NCBI RefSeq assembly: GCF_040545805.1 | Contig: NZ_JBEPMO010000001.1 | Coordinates: forward strand, 62,001 to 126,000 | DNA from: Moheibacter stercoris | GTDB lineage: Bacteria > Bacteroidota > Bacteroidia > Flavobacteriales > Weeksellaceae | Direction of reading: 5' to 3' | Length of the DNA stretch: 64,000 nt | In this document: positions 43,097 through 53,098 of the stretch, piece by piece | Numbering within the stretch: position 1 is the first letter of the stretch | How the letters are laid out: each line of letters starts with the position of its first letter | Made by a program: the position numbers and the translations under genes | The notes under the pieces: model-generated | Told to the model about the DNA's origin: nothing | The model's database searches: none | Seen by the model: only the letters and a program-made list of their open reading frames with translations

Positions 43097-46000
43097 ATGA
43101 AAACAATTTTATCCTCGGATTATTTCCTGTCTAGGATAGTAAAAATCTTAGGGGAAATAGGTTTTGTGCCGGGCTGCCTCATTTTGCTTGTCCTCATGAC
43201 AATGTCCTCTTTCGCTTCGGCACATCACCTTCCCAATTCAATAAAAGACCATAAGTCTTTTGACCTAACAACATCCTTTGAGCTTACAATACGAGCGTAT
43301 GATAGCAGGATAAGTGAGCTCACGCCCGGGTTAGATGAAGAGCATCCTCATGGAGGAAGTATCTCTTTCCCCACTTTCCATTCCAATCACCATTGTCATC
43401 CTGACGAAGGAAGCATCTCTTTCCTCACTTCTCTTTCTATCCCAAAATGTCATCCTGACGAAGGAAGGATCTCTTTCTACCCTATAACTGGTACCATCTA
43501 CGATGCAGGCGGTGGAATCCCAGGCGTAGTTATCAAAATCAAAGGCACCAACATCTTTACCATTACCGACGAATTTGGCCAATTTCAAATAGACGCCCAA
43601 AAAGGTGACATCCTCATCATCTCCTATCCCGACTACGAAACCATCGAAGTCCCTATCACCGAGCAAACCGAAATCAACCTCGAACTTTTCCCTGCTGTCA
43701 CTCAATTAGAAGAAGCCGTCATCAATGCCGGATATTATACAGTGAAGGATAAGGAACGCACAGGGAGCATCTACAAAGTAACCGCCAAGGAAATAGAAAA
43801 CCAACCGGTAAACAATGTATTAGACGCACTCCAAGGAAGAGTTCCAGGATTGGATATTACACCCACAACAGGACTAGCGGGTGGAGGCTATACAGTCAGA
43901 ATCCGCGGTCAGAATAGTATATCAGCCGGGAATGATCCTTTGTATATAATTGATGGGGTGCCGTATGATATGGGAAGTTTGAGTAATAGAGGGATTTCAG
44001 GAGGGATTATGCCTGGCGGCATAGTAAATCCGCTTAATTTTTTAGCTCCCGAATCTATTGCATCCGTAGAGGTACTAAAAGATGGAGATGCGACCGCAAT
44101 TTACGGATCTAGAGGTGCAAACGGTGTTATATTAATAACTACCAAGAAAGGAAAAGTTGGAAAAACTTCTGTTTCTATCGCAACATCTATGTCTATAGCT
44201 GAAGTTACAGAAATGACAAAGCTACTAAATACAGAACAATATTTAAAAATGAGAGAAGAAGCATTTTCACACGACGGGATTTCAGCATATCCTGTAACTG
44301 CATATGACGTTAACGGCACTTGGAATAAGTATAGGTTTACGGACTGGCAAAAAGAATTTATAGGGGGAACGGCAATTAACAATAGTGTAAAGCTAAGTGC
44401 AAGTGGTGGTGGCGAGCAAACAAGTTTTACATTGGGAGGGAATTTTATGAAAGAATCTACCGTATTCCCTCAAGACTTTTACTACAAAAGGACAACTTTC
44501 TATTCTACCATCAATCACCGTTCTGAAAATCAAAAATTCGGAATCAGTTTTTCAGCAAATTATGGGCAAGACAATAACTATTTACCGCTAAATGATCTAG
44601 TAAACAAAGCACTAACTCTCCCACCCAATGCTCCAGCTATATTGGACGCAAATGGGAATTTAAACTGGGAAAATTCCACGTGGAATAACCCATATGCAGA
44701 TTTCGAAGTTACTTATAGAAATAATACGAAAAATTTAATAACAAATGCTGTACTAAATTACCAAGTTGCAAAAGGTTTAGAACTGAAAACAAATTTGGGG
44801 TATACACAATCCGAATTATCTGAAATTAATTTAAGTCCTCATACAAGATTAGATCCGGCACTTGGCGCGACAAGTGCATCTTCTAGTGCATATAAAAACA
44901 ATACCAACAGGTATTCCTGGGTTATAGAACCTCAATTGGACTATAGGCACACAATAAAAAAACATGATATAAACATAACTATAGGAGGGACTTTACAAAA
45001 CCAACATACAAATGAATTAGCAGTTTATGCTTCAGGTTTCCCAACTAATCTGTTAATGGATAATTTAAGTGCTGCCAATAATTTGAGGATAATGAATGAA
45101 TCCAGTGGTCATTATAAATACTTAGCAACATATGGGAGAATAAATTATAATTATAATCACAAATATTTATTAAATCTCACGGGTAGAAGAGACGGATCCA
45201 GCAGATTTGGCACGGGAAAAAGATTTGCAAATTTTGGTGCTTTTGGAGCGGCTTGGATATTCTCAAGAGAAAAAATAGTAGGAAATCTTAATTGGTTAAG
45301 TTTTGGAAAGCTTCGTGCAAGTTATGGCATTACAGGCAATGATCAAATTGGAGATTATAAATTTCTTAATAATTATGAAATCAATGATGATTATTATTAC
45401 AATGGGGACTTAGGCATCTCTCCTATTCGGTTATTTAATGCAAATTACGGATGGGAGAAAAACCGAAAAAGGGAAATCGCATTGGAGATCGGCTTATTTA
45501 GAAATCGTATAAATTTTGAAATGGCTTATTATAATAACCGTTCTGACAATCAAATAATGAATATTCCTCTTCCAGGAACAACTGGTTTTGCATACATAAA
45601 TGCAAATTTAAACGCAACAGTTGAAAATGCAGGTTTGGAAGCGAATTTAAATACTCTTAATCTAAAAACAGGTAATTTCAGTTGGGCATCGAATTTACAA
45701 TTTTCAATTCCACAAAATAAACTAATAGCGTTTGAAAATTTAGAAAACTCTACTTATGTAAATAGATTGTCGATTGGAAAGTCAATCAATATTTTAATGC
45801 TTTATAATTACATCGGGGTCAATCCTGAATCAGGACTTTTCGAATTTAAGGATTATAATGGAGATGGCTTAATAAGCTCACCTGACGATAGGAAATATAT
45901 TGTAGATTTCCTTCCGAAGTATTTTGGAAGTTTTTCAAATACTTTAAAATATAGGAACCTAGCGTTTGAATTTAATTTCCAATTTGTAAGAAAAAACGGA

Positions 46001-46357
46001 ATGAACCATTATCAGGCAATTCAGCCAGCTGGGTTTATGAATAATCAACCTATCGGAGTATTAAATAATTGGCAAACATTTACTACGGGCAACAATTTTG
46101 ATGCTTATTTGGCACATAATCGATTTGCTACAACGAGCAGTGGAATGATATCTGATACTTCCTTTATTAGATTAAAGTCTTTCTCTTTGTCCTACTCCTT
46201 ACCATTTAAAGAAAATAGTTTAACACATTGTACGCTCTATTTACAAGGACAAAATATTTTCACCTTAGCCAAATACAAAGGTGGTGATCCTGAACAAAAT
46301 AGAGGATTTTTACCTCCATTGAGAAAATTGTCATTCGGTATGATGCTAAATTTTTAA
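43097..46357 (+). CDS. susC: SusC/RagA-family TonB-linked outer-membrane protein
   Basis: 1086 residues; TonB-dependent importer that pairs with SusD. A hydrophobic signal-like stretch lies at ~22-43 (GCLILLVLMTMSSFASA). An unusual ~90-residue insert then contains an 18-residue repeat (HPDEGSISF) read from a 54-base DNA repeat. The carboxypeptidase-D-like domain follows (ITGTIYDAGGGIPGVVIKIK), then the plug with QGRVPGLDIT and YIIDGVPYD, LKDGDATAIYGSRGANGVI, and the barrel. The C-terminus (RKLSFGMMLNF) has the expected final Phe. Substrate unknown; the S9 peptidase downstream suggests peptides. Confidence 0.92.
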   Translation: MKTILSSDYFLSRIVKILGEIGFVPGCLILLVLMTMSSFASAHHLPNSIKDHKSFDLTTSFELTIRAYDSRISELTPGLDEEHPHGGSISFPTFHSNHHCHPDEGSISFLTSLSIPKCHPDEGRISFYPITGTIYDAGGGIPGVVIKIKGTNIFTITDEFGQFQIDAQKGDILIISYPDYETIEVPITEQTEINLELFPAVTQLEEAVINAGYYTVKDKERTGSIYKVTAKEIENQPVNNVLDALQGRVPGLDITPTTGLAGGGYTVRIRGQNSISAGNDPLYIIDGVPYDMGSLSNRGISGGIMPGGIVNPLNFLAPESIASVEVLKDGDATAIYGSRGANGVILITTKKGKVGKTSVSIATSMSIAEVTEMTKLLNTEQYLKMREEAFSHDGISAYPVTAYDVNGTWNKYRFTDWQKEFIGGTAINNSVKLSASGGGEQTSFTLGGNFMKESTVFPQDFYYKRTTFYSTINHRSENQKFGISFSANYGQDNNYLPLNDLVNKALTLPPNAPAILDANGNLNWENSTWNNPYADFEVTYRNNTKNLITNAVLNYQVAKGLELKTNLGYTQSELSEINLSPHTRLDPALGATSASSSAYKNNTNRYSWVIEPQLDYRHTIKKHDINITIGGTLQNQHTNELAVYASGFPTNLLMDNLSAANNLRIMNESSGHYKYLATYGRINYNYNHKYLLNLTGRRDGSSRFGTGKRFANFGAFGAAWIFSREKIVGNLNWLSFGKLRASYGITGNDQIGDYKFLNNYEINDDYYYNGDLGISPIRLFNANYGWEKNRKREIALEIGLFRNRINFEMAYYNNRSDNQIMNIPLPGTTGFAYINANLNATVENAGLEANLNTLNLKTGNFSWASNLQFSIPQNKLIAFENLENSTYVNRLSIGKSINILMLYNYIGVNPESGLFEFKDYNGDGLISSPDDRKYIVDFLPKYFGSFSNTLKYRNLAFEFNFQFVRKNGMNHYQAIQPAGFMNNQPIGVLNNWQTFTTGNNFDAYLAHNRFATTSSGMISDTSFIRLKSFSLSYSLPFKENSLTHCTLYLQGQNIFTLAKYKGGDPEQNRGFLPPLRKLSFGMMLNF
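43343..43480 (+). repeat. 54-bp in-frame repeat inside susC
   Basis: CATCCTSAYGRAGGAAG-type words start at 43343, 43397 and 43451, exactly 54 bases (18 codons) apart. The same word (CATCCTGA, also with CGAAGGA) is scattered in the intergenic islands at 42.3-42.6 and 50.8-51.4 kb. Confidence 0.8.
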
Positions 46358-46377
46358 AACCTATTAATCAAATCATT

Positions 46378-47781
46378 ATGAAAAACCAAATTATACATAT
46401 AGAAAAAAAACACATACACTTTGTATTTTTCTTAATATTCTCGACATTTTCATTTGTTTCTTGTGACGAATTTCTAGAAGTTGATCCTCCAATAGGTCAA
46501 GTTGAATCTAAAACAGTTTTTGCGAACGAAAATACAGCTATCGCTGCCGTAACTAGCTTATACTCTAATCTCAGAGAAGAAACTTTTCTTACCGGAAGTT
46601 TTGGACTTAGTATGATGTTGGGTTATTATACCGATGAGTTTGATTATTATTACTTTTCGGGAGAGCCTATGGAAGCATTTTATCGACATCAAATTATCGC
46701 TTCCAATAAATTGCTAAGCCAGATATGGAATTCACCCTATCATTTAATCTTTATGTGTAATTCTGTTATTGAGGGCTTAGAAAATTCCACTCATATTTCC
46801 GAAGAAATAAAAAATCAGTTAAAAGGTGAAGCTTTGTTTATAAGAGCACTGACGCATTTTTACCTTGTTAATCTCTTTGGAGATATCCCTTATATAACTT
46901 CTACTGATTATAGTGAAAACCAAAATGCTTTTCGATCCAATCAAGATGAAGTATATGGCCAAATAATTGAAGATTTAATAGCCTCAAAAACTATCCTTTC
47001 TGAAGAATATGCTTCACATGATAGAACTAGGGCTAACCGAGCAGTAGCTTCTGCTTTACTTGCCAGAGTTTATTTATATACTGGTCAGTGGATAGAAGCG
47101 GAAGCAGAATCATCCTCCATTATTAATAACTTATTCCATTATGTTTTAGAACCAGAAATTCAAAATGAATTTTTAAAGAATAGTTCTTCTACAATCCTTC
47201 AATTAGCGCCTTCAAAAGAAGGAGAAAACACCAAAGAAGGAAATATTTTCCTATTTGAATTTGGTCCACCGTTTTATTTATCATTAAATGAAGAATATGT
47301 ACAATCATTTGATATTCTAGATTTAAGAAAGCATTTTTGGATAAAAGAGATTATTGAGGGAGAGCAAATATGGTATACTCCATATAAATATAAACAATCA
47401 GAAAACACCGGAACTTCTATGGAGTATTCTATTGCATTCCGACTTTCTGAACAAATACTTATAAGAGCAGAAGCAAGGGTACATTTAGGAGATCTTTCTG
47501 GCTGCAAAAACGATATTAATTTAATCAGAGAAAGGGCTGGCCTCCCTCATACAACTGCAACTTCTCCCAATGAACTTATTGATGCAATTTTAAATGAAAG
47601 AAAATTTGAATTTTTCGCCGAACACGGTCATAGATGGTTTGATTTAAAAAGACTAAACCAAGCAGAGAATATTTTGTCACCTATAAAATCTAATTGGCGT
47701 TCAACAGATATTCTTTTTCCCATTCCTGAATCAGAACTATTACTCAACCCTAATTTAACCCCCCAAAATCCAGGATACTAA
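46378..47781 (+). CDS. susD: SusD/RagB-family nutrient-binding lipoprotein
   Basis: 467 residues, surface lipoprotein acting as lid of the SusC channel. SPII signal with lipidated C29 (FSFVSCDEFLEVDPP). Typical SusD landmarks: RALTHFYLVNLFGDIPYITS (TPR helix), ANRAVASALLARVYLYTGQW, LIRERAGLP, and LNERKFEFFAEHGHRWFDLKR near the end, with FPIPESELLLNPNL. Starts 20 bases after susC on the same strand. Confidence 0.93.
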   Translation: MKNQIIHIEKKHIHFVFFLIFSTFSFVSCDEFLEVDPPIGQVESKTVFANENTAIAAVTSLYSNLREETFLTGSFGLSMMLGYYTDEFDYYYFSGEPMEAFYRHQIIASNKLLSQIWNSPYHLIFMCNSVIEGLENSTHISEEIKNQLKGEALFIRALTHFYLVNLFGDIPYITSTDYSENQNAFRSNQDEVYGQIIEDLIASKTILSEEYASHDRTRANRAVASALLARVYLYTGQWIEAEAESSSIINNLFHYVLEPEIQNEFLKNSSSTILQLAPSKEGENTKEGNIFLFEFGPPFYLSLNEEYVQSFDILDLRKHFWIKEIIEGEQIWYTPYKYKQSENTGTSMEYSIAFRLSEQILIRAEARVHLGDLSGCKNDINLIRERAGLPHTTATSPNELIDAILNERKFEFFAEHGHRWFDLKRLNQAENILSPIKSNWRSTDILFPIPESELLLNPNLTPQNPGY

Positions 47782-47793
47782 AAAATCTTTATT

Positions 47794-50328
47794 ATGAGAA
47801 AATTGATTTTACTACTAATAATTGGTGGAATACTCGCTGAAATCCTATCTGCTCAAGATAAAATTTACACCTCGAATTTAGACTCCCTTTGGAGTAAAGA
47901 TGTCTATATCTCTTATACTAGCCCTAAGGGTGATTGGGTAGTGTTGAAAGAAGTTTTTGATACAAAAGAAGATTCTTATTTTTTAAAAGATATTAAAAAT
48001 TCAAAAGAAATTTTACTTGGAAATAGTTCATTCATTTCATTCTCGAATAACAATAACTGGTTCAGTTATATTACATCTGAAAATAAATTGGTTTTAAAAA
48101 ATTTAATAAATAATGATGATTTAATTATAGACAATATTTCATCTTATGAATTCAGTTCAAGCGGAGAATATTTAACAGCCATTCAAAAAGAGAAAAACCA
48201 ATTAATTGTATTTGAATTAAAAAGCGGAAATCAATATAAATTCAAAAATATTGTAGAATATAAATGGTGTCCAAACCGAGAAGTAATTTTAATTTCAAAT
48301 AATAATGATATCATTTTATTTAATGCAGATACAACAGAAAGAATTAGGATAAATAAAGACGATAAAAGCGTTTACACAAATCTACAATGGAGTATTTCAG
48401 GAAATTCTATTGCATTTTTTGAAAAGAAAAATGACAATTACACTATGCATTTTTATAAACATATTACTTTAGATAAATTTGAAAAACAGGTATTACATCG
48501 AAAATTATCGGGCTATAATTTTTCTCAGAAGCAAATCTCTATTTCCAATGATGATAAAAGAGTTTTCTTTTTTGTACAAAATAATTCTCAAATTACAAAT
48601 AATGATAAGGAAATAGAGATTTGGGATACTAAATCACCTTGGATTTATCCCAAAATGCAAGATTATTTAAGAGAGACTTCGGAATTCTTAAATGTATGGA
48701 ATATTGAAACAAATAAAATTGTAAATATCACTAATACTAAACTCCCTTCATATAAGTTAAGTCCTGACAATAACAATGTTTACCTTTTTAATAAACTAAC
48801 ATACGAACCGCAATATAAACAGTCTCAAGTCATAGACTTATATTCTATAAATGTCCATTCCGGCAATATTGAAAAAGTTGTTCAAGAACTATATAATTTT
48901 TTCGGATTTTATGAAATCTCTCCTTCTGGTAGGTTTGTTGTTTATTTTAAGAATAACGATTGGTGGATATATGATTGTTTAGAACAATCAACTATAAATC
49001 TTACTAATGATTTACACATCAATTTTTTCAATCCGCAAGACATTGCTCTTATTGATAAACAACCATATGGTCATCCAGGCTGGCTAAAAGATGAAAGTTA
49101 TATAATTCTTTATGATAAATATGATATTTGGTTTATGAGTCCAGATGGTAAAATAAAAAAGAAAATCACAGATGGCAGAAGGGATGGTACAACTTATAGA
49201 ATTGATTTAAATATCAATCGAAATGAAGTAAATTTTATCAATACAATGAAAAATAATACTTCTTTTGAATTTGACATAAAGAGTCCTGTAGTTTTAAAAT
49301 ATAGTAATGACAAAGTAAAAGGATTTGCACTACTAAAGGAAGATTCTATTGAAGTACTCGTCAATTCTCATCTAAACATTGGAGATGGATTATTGTCAAC
49401 TGAAAAAAACATTTTTTTCTACAAGACATTTAATCTTTATTCTTCTCCAAAAATTTATAGTTATAATTTTTTAAATAAAAAGGAAAACATAATTTATGAG
49501 AGCAATCCTAATTTCAAAAATTATGATTTTGGAAAGTATAAACCCATTAATTTTAAAAATAAAACATCTAATGAATTAAAATGCACCTTATTATACCCTG
49601 CACAATTTAATCCTCAAAAAAAATACCCAATGATTACTTGGATCTATGAAAAGAGTTCTTCTAGCATTAATTACTTTTCACCACCTTCAAAATATTCCGA
49701 GTTAGGGTTTAATTTTTTGAGTTATGTTACTAATGGGTATTTTATACTTCTACCAGATATTGAATATAAACAAGGTGATCCAGGAATTTCAGCATTAGAG
49801 TCCGTAACAAATATTGTAGATAATATTTTGGAATTTGAGCCTGCAATAGATAATAAAAACATAGGGATTATTGGACATTCGTTTGGTGGTTATGAGGCTG
49901 CATTTATTGCAACTCAAACTAATCTTTTTAAAACAGCGGTTGCAGGTGCAGCTGTTACAGATTTAATCAGTTGGTCACACAATGTTTCGTGGATCTGGAA
50001 AATGAATCAATTTTGGCGGCCTGAAAGTCATCAGTTTAGGATAGGGGAATCGTATTATGAATTAAAGGAAAATTATTATAAAAATTCACCTTTTCATCAA
50101 GTTGAAAATTTAAACGTTCCCCTATTATTGTGGGCTGGGAAAAATGACTTTAATATTAATTGGGAACAATCCTTATATATGTTCATGGCAATGAAACGAT
50201 TAAATAAAGAAGGGGTTTTTGTGTCTTTCAATAATGAAAGCCATACGATTCTTAATAATAAAAATAAAAGAAAATTATCCGAAATAATTTTTCGTTGGTT
50301 TGATAGATATTTAAAAGAAAAGGAGTGA
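47794..50328 (+). CDS. secreted S9-family (prolyl oligopeptidase-like) peptidase
   Basis: 844 residues. Signal peptide MRKLILLLIIGGILAEILSA. An N-terminal ~580-residue beta-propeller-like region (many Trp/Asp strands) precedes an alpha/beta-hydrolase with nucleophile S695 in IIGHSFGGYEAAF, D785 in WAGKNDFNINWEQS and H817 in NNESHTILN, a complete triad. Likely periplasmic, cleaving oligopeptides. Being the third gene after susC and susD with a 12-base gap, it suggests that the system imports peptides or glycopeptides. Confidence 0.88.
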   Translation: MRKLILLLIIGGILAEILSAQDKIYTSNLDSLWSKDVYISYTSPKGDWVVLKEVFDTKEDSYFLKDIKNSKEILLGNSSFISFSNNNNWFSYITSENKLVLKNLINNDDLIIDNISSYEFSSSGEYLTAIQKEKNQLIVFELKSGNQYKFKNIVEYKWCPNREVILISNNNDIILFNADTTERIRINKDDKSVYTNLQWSISGNSIAFFEKKNDNYTMHFYKHITLDKFEKQVLHRKLSGYNFSQKQISISNDDKRVFFFVQNNSQITNNDKEIEIWDTKSPWIYPKMQDYLRETSEFLNVWNIETNKIVNITNTKLPSYKLSPDNNNVYLFNKLTYEPQYKQSQVIDLYSINVHSGNIEKVVQELYNFFGFYEISPSGRFVVYFKNNDWWIYDCLEQSTINLTNDLHINFFNPQDIALIDKQPYGHPGWLKDESYIILYDKYDIWFMSPDGKIKKKITDGRRDGTTYRIDLNINRNEVNFINTMKNNTSFEFDIKSPVVLKYSNDKVKGFALLKEDSIEVLVNSHLNIGDGLLSTEKNIFFYKTFNLYSSPKIYSYNFLNKKENIIYESNPNFKNYDFGKYKPINFKNKTSNELKCTLLYPAQFNPQKKYPMITWIYEKSSSSINYFSPPSKYSELGFNFLSYVTNGYFILLPDIEYKQGDPGISALESVTNIVDNILEFEPAIDNKNIGIIGHSFGGYEAAFIATQTNLFKTAVAGAAVTDLISWSHNVSWIWKMNQFWRPESHQFRIGESYYELKENYYKNSPFHQVENLNVPLLLWAGKNDFNINWEQSLYMFMAMKRLNKEGVFVSFNNESHTILNNKNKRKLSEIIFRWFDRYLKEKE

Positions 50329-50346
50329 TAACTCGCTCCTTTTCTC
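50319..50346 (+). terminator. terminator between convergent genes
   Basis: AAAAGGAG and CTCCTTTT flank a 10-base loop that begins with the stop codon of the peptidase gene. A T-rich run follows on the plus strand at ~50350. Confidence 0.6.
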
Positions 50347-50358
50347 CGATTTTTTGAA

Positions 50359-50622
50359 TTAATCTTCCACCCAATGTGTCAGTGGATTTAAACAGGAGGT
50401 TACTCCCATATCCCTATACACATCAAATCCTCCAATTTTACAAGCCACAGATCCTAATTGATTACAATCTGTAGTAACTTCCCTACATTGGTTATTTTGA
50501 TAAATGTATAAAGTAGCAAGTTCTTTATTGGTGCCATCTTTATATTCAGTCGCAAACGCTAAACCAATAGCCATCAAAAATGCCATCAAAGGCATAACGG
50601 ATTTGAAAATTTTTGTTTTCAT
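50359..50622 (-). CDS. DUF6520-like small secreted protein
   Basis: 87 residues. Signal peptide-like start (FKSVMPLMAFLMAIGLAFA) then a short mature part with four cysteines (QCREVTTDC, VACKIGG, TSCLNPLTHW). This is the layout of DUF6520 proteins of Flavobacteriia, function unknown. It lies upstream of a MauE-like gene (same strand, across a repeat island), a neighbour such peptides often have. Confidence 0.6.
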   Translation of the reverse strand: MKTKIFKSVMPLMAFLMAIGLAFATEYKDGTNKELATLYIYQNNQCREVTTDCNQLGSVACKIGGFDVYRDMGVTSCLNPLTHWVED

Positions 50623-50779
50623 AATGTTAATTTTAAATATTATGGCCTACTATTTCACAGGTATTCGGCCTTACTCCTGAACTGCAGTATATCGTGAAGA
50701 AAAAATTTCCAAATTCTGAAATAAGAAATCTTTTCTTTTTATTAGTTTCATATCATAAAATCAACTCCCCTATAAGTCA

Positions 50780-51440
50780 AGATTCGAAATTAATCATTTG
50801 GACTCCCTTTAGGGGTGGGGTCTAATCCAAATGATTGCCTCCCCGTCATCCTAATCATTTGGTCACCCTTTAGGGGTGCGGAGAAACCAAATGATTGCCA
50901 CCCCGTCATCCTAATCATTTGGTCACCCTTTAGGGGTGCGGTCTCCAAATGATTGCCACCCCGTCATCCTAATCATTTGGACTCCCTTTAGGGTTGGGGC
51001 TAATCCAAATGATTGCCACACCGTCATCCTAATCATTTGGACTCCCAGTCATCCTGAGCTTGTCGAAGGAAGGGCTGGGGCTAATCCAAATGAACTCCCC
51101 GTCATCCTAATCATTTGGTCACCCTTTAGGGGTGCGGAGAAACCAAATGATTGCCACACCGTCATCCTGACCATTTGATCACCCTGTCATCCTGAGCTGC
51201 CGTGTACGAAAAGGTGTAACAAAGGAAGGGTCGGAATTCCAAATTAATCATTTGGACTCCCTTTAGGGGTGGGGTCTAATCCAAATGATTGCCTCCCCGT
51301 CATCCTAATCATTTGGACTCCCTTTAGGGGTGGATTTGAGATTAAGAGGAGAACCATAGGTTCGGAATAAAGTCCTTATAGCCACACCGTCATCCTGACC
51401 ATTTGATCACCCTGTCATCCTGAGCTGCCGTGTACGCCGT
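50780..51440. repeat. palindromic repeat island (AATCATTTGG arms, CCCTTTAGGG core)
   Basis: Seven or eight units of ~60 bases. Each has arms AATCATTTGG and CCAAATGATT around an ACCCTTTAGGGGT-type core and is joined by CCGTCATCC words; near 51050 the word CATCCTGAGC precedes TTGTCGAAGGA. The 57-base block shared with 42369-42425 is at 51333-51389. No gene seen. Confidence 0.85.
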
Positions 51441-51470
51441 GGCGTAAAGTATATTAAGAACACACCTTAA

Positions 51471-51547
51471 TACTTAATACTTAATACTTAATACTTAATA
51501 CTTAATACTTAATACTTAATACTTAATACTTAATACTTAATACTTAA
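51471..51547. repeat. heptanucleotide tandem repeat, 11 copies
   Basis: Eleven perfect TACTTAA units, running into the 3' end of the MauE-like gene, whose stop codon lies in the repeat. Slippage could change copy number; since the unit is 7 bases but the stop lies at the gene-proximal edge, the protein would rarely change. Confidence 0.95.
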
Positions 51548-53015
51548 AAAATTCCGGCTTTATCCGCTGGATCCATAATTTGTTATCTACCATACCAATA
51601 ATTGTATCCTTTACCACTTTAAATTCTCTTAATTTTTGTTCAGGCTGATGATAGAAATAAAAACTATGGATATATTCATTTCTCTCGACATCATATTGAT
51701 CAATAATGGAAGCTGATCTCAAAACCTCCTCACTTTCAAATTTCCCTAAGCGATCTGAATTTACGTACAATTGATTTCCATATACCGCTCCTGTCTTATG
51801 GACAAGCGTAGATTTCCCTTTCTTATAAGAATCCTCTCCTTTATAATAAGCAACATCAATCTGTGCATGAGATATCGTATCAATGGTTTTTCCCGTTTTT
51901 TGATAGACTAAATTTCTATCTGCTACTTCATACTGATTCCGATAATAATAGACGTACGCTGTTTTTTGCCTTTCTACATCCCATAACAAAACTCCATCCG
52001 TATCAAAAACACCATCCAATTGAACTTTTAGAAGATCACGATTCAACACAACATCTATCGAATCATCTGATTGTTGAAGATGTCCCAACACCGTATTTCC
52101 TGTACTAGAACTAGTGGTAGTAAATATCAAAGAGGCAGAATCTTGTACCTTAAAATCATAAAAAAAAGCGTCTTCGTAGGAAAAGGTATAGGCCTTCCAG
52201 TCCGATATATTTCCACGAAACAATACCGGTACTGTTCCATCTCCCACGAAAAAATAAGGTGATTGAACCTCTATTCGTACTCTTTTATAGGGAAGATCAT
52301 AATTCTCCAATTCAATTTTTATCTCATTCCAACAACTCAAATCTTTGCTGACCGCCTTCAAATAAAGTGGAGCATTATAGTTGCCCAAATAAATCAAGGA
52401 ATCATCTATTCCCGCTATATAAAAGGCGTTAGATTCCAACTGCAAACTCCCCAACTCCTCCAACCCATGCGGCATATATTTTCGCTGGAAAGCATTATTG
52501 CGTTTGATCTCTTTTTCAGAACTCAAAAAAATCAAGAGAACTAGCAAAGATCCCAAAAACTTTAATCCGATTAACCGATAAACCAAAGGACGAGAAAACT
52601 TCCTTTCCTGCAAATAAATTCCTATCCCAGCCAACACGATAAAAGCTACATTGAAAATCAAATGTTCCGTCCAGCCCAAGGATTCCAAAACGCCTCCACA
52701 AGAACAAGGCGTAAAAGAGGTAAAATTCAATATGATGATAATATAAGCAGTGAACATCACCATCAACACAAAGGATCCATACAAACCGATTCTTCTGTAT
52801 TTCTCAAGACAAAGCAAAACGGCCAATCCCAATTCCACAAGGATTACCCCATAAGAAATAGGAATGGCAAATGCGCCCAATAAAGGCGATTGACCCAACT
52901 GCGTTTGAAAATCTTGAAATTCTAGCAACTTGCTGACACTTGCATAGACAAACAATAGCACAAACAGATAGCATATAAGATCGAGAAAACCAGCTTTAGA
53001 GATTTTGAGTTTCAT
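51537..53015 (-). CDS. MauE/DoxX-like membrane protein with C-terminal soluble domain
   Basis: About 492 residues from ATG 53015. Four or five helices (~8-175) with the MauE-type FASVSKLLEFQDF-like start (YASVSKLLEFQDF) and a Cys motif TPCSCGGVLES after the third helix. A ~320-residue non-membrane part follows, full of short beta-type repeats (SLIYLGNYNAPLYL, AYVYYYRNQYEVADR), possibly a periplasmic propeller. MauE-like proteins are linked to disulfide chemistry; the cysteine-bearing DUF6520 protein nearby fits, but this is inference. Confidence 0.7.
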   Translation of the reverse strand: MKLKISKAGFLDLICYLFVLLFVYASVSKLLEFQDFQTQLGQSPLLGAFAIPISYGVILVELGLAVLLCLEKYRRIGLYGSFVLMVMFTAYIIIILNFTSFTPCSCGGVLESLGWTEHLIFNVAFIVLAGIGIYLQERKFSRPLVYRLIGLKFLGSLLVLLIFLSSEKEIKRNNAFQRKYMPHGLEELGSLQLESNAFYIAGIDDSLIYLGNYNAPLYLKAVSKDLSCWNEIKIELENYDLPYKRVRIEVQSPYFFVGDGTVPVLFRGNISDWKAYTFSYEDAFFYDFKVQDSASLIFTTTSSSTGNTVLGHLQQSDDSIDVVLNRDLLKVQLDGVFDTDGVLLWDVERQKTAYVYYYRNQYEVADRNLVYQKTGKTIDTISHAQIDVAYYKGEDSYKKGKSTLVHKTGAVYGNQLYVNSDRLGKFESEEVLRSASIIDQYDVERNEYIHSFYFYHQPEQKLREFKVVKDTIIGMVDNKLWIQRIKPEFFKY

Positions 53016-53098
53016 GCGGATAATTTTCAAACAAATTTACCGTTCAATTACCTCAAATTCTGATATTTAAGTATTTTTAATTATAAAAAAGGTAGGAT

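Noticed and set aside
50936..51178. 80-residue plus-strand frame
   Set aside because: Translates the repeat island (repeated CHPVILIIWTPF-type words); no support for a gene.
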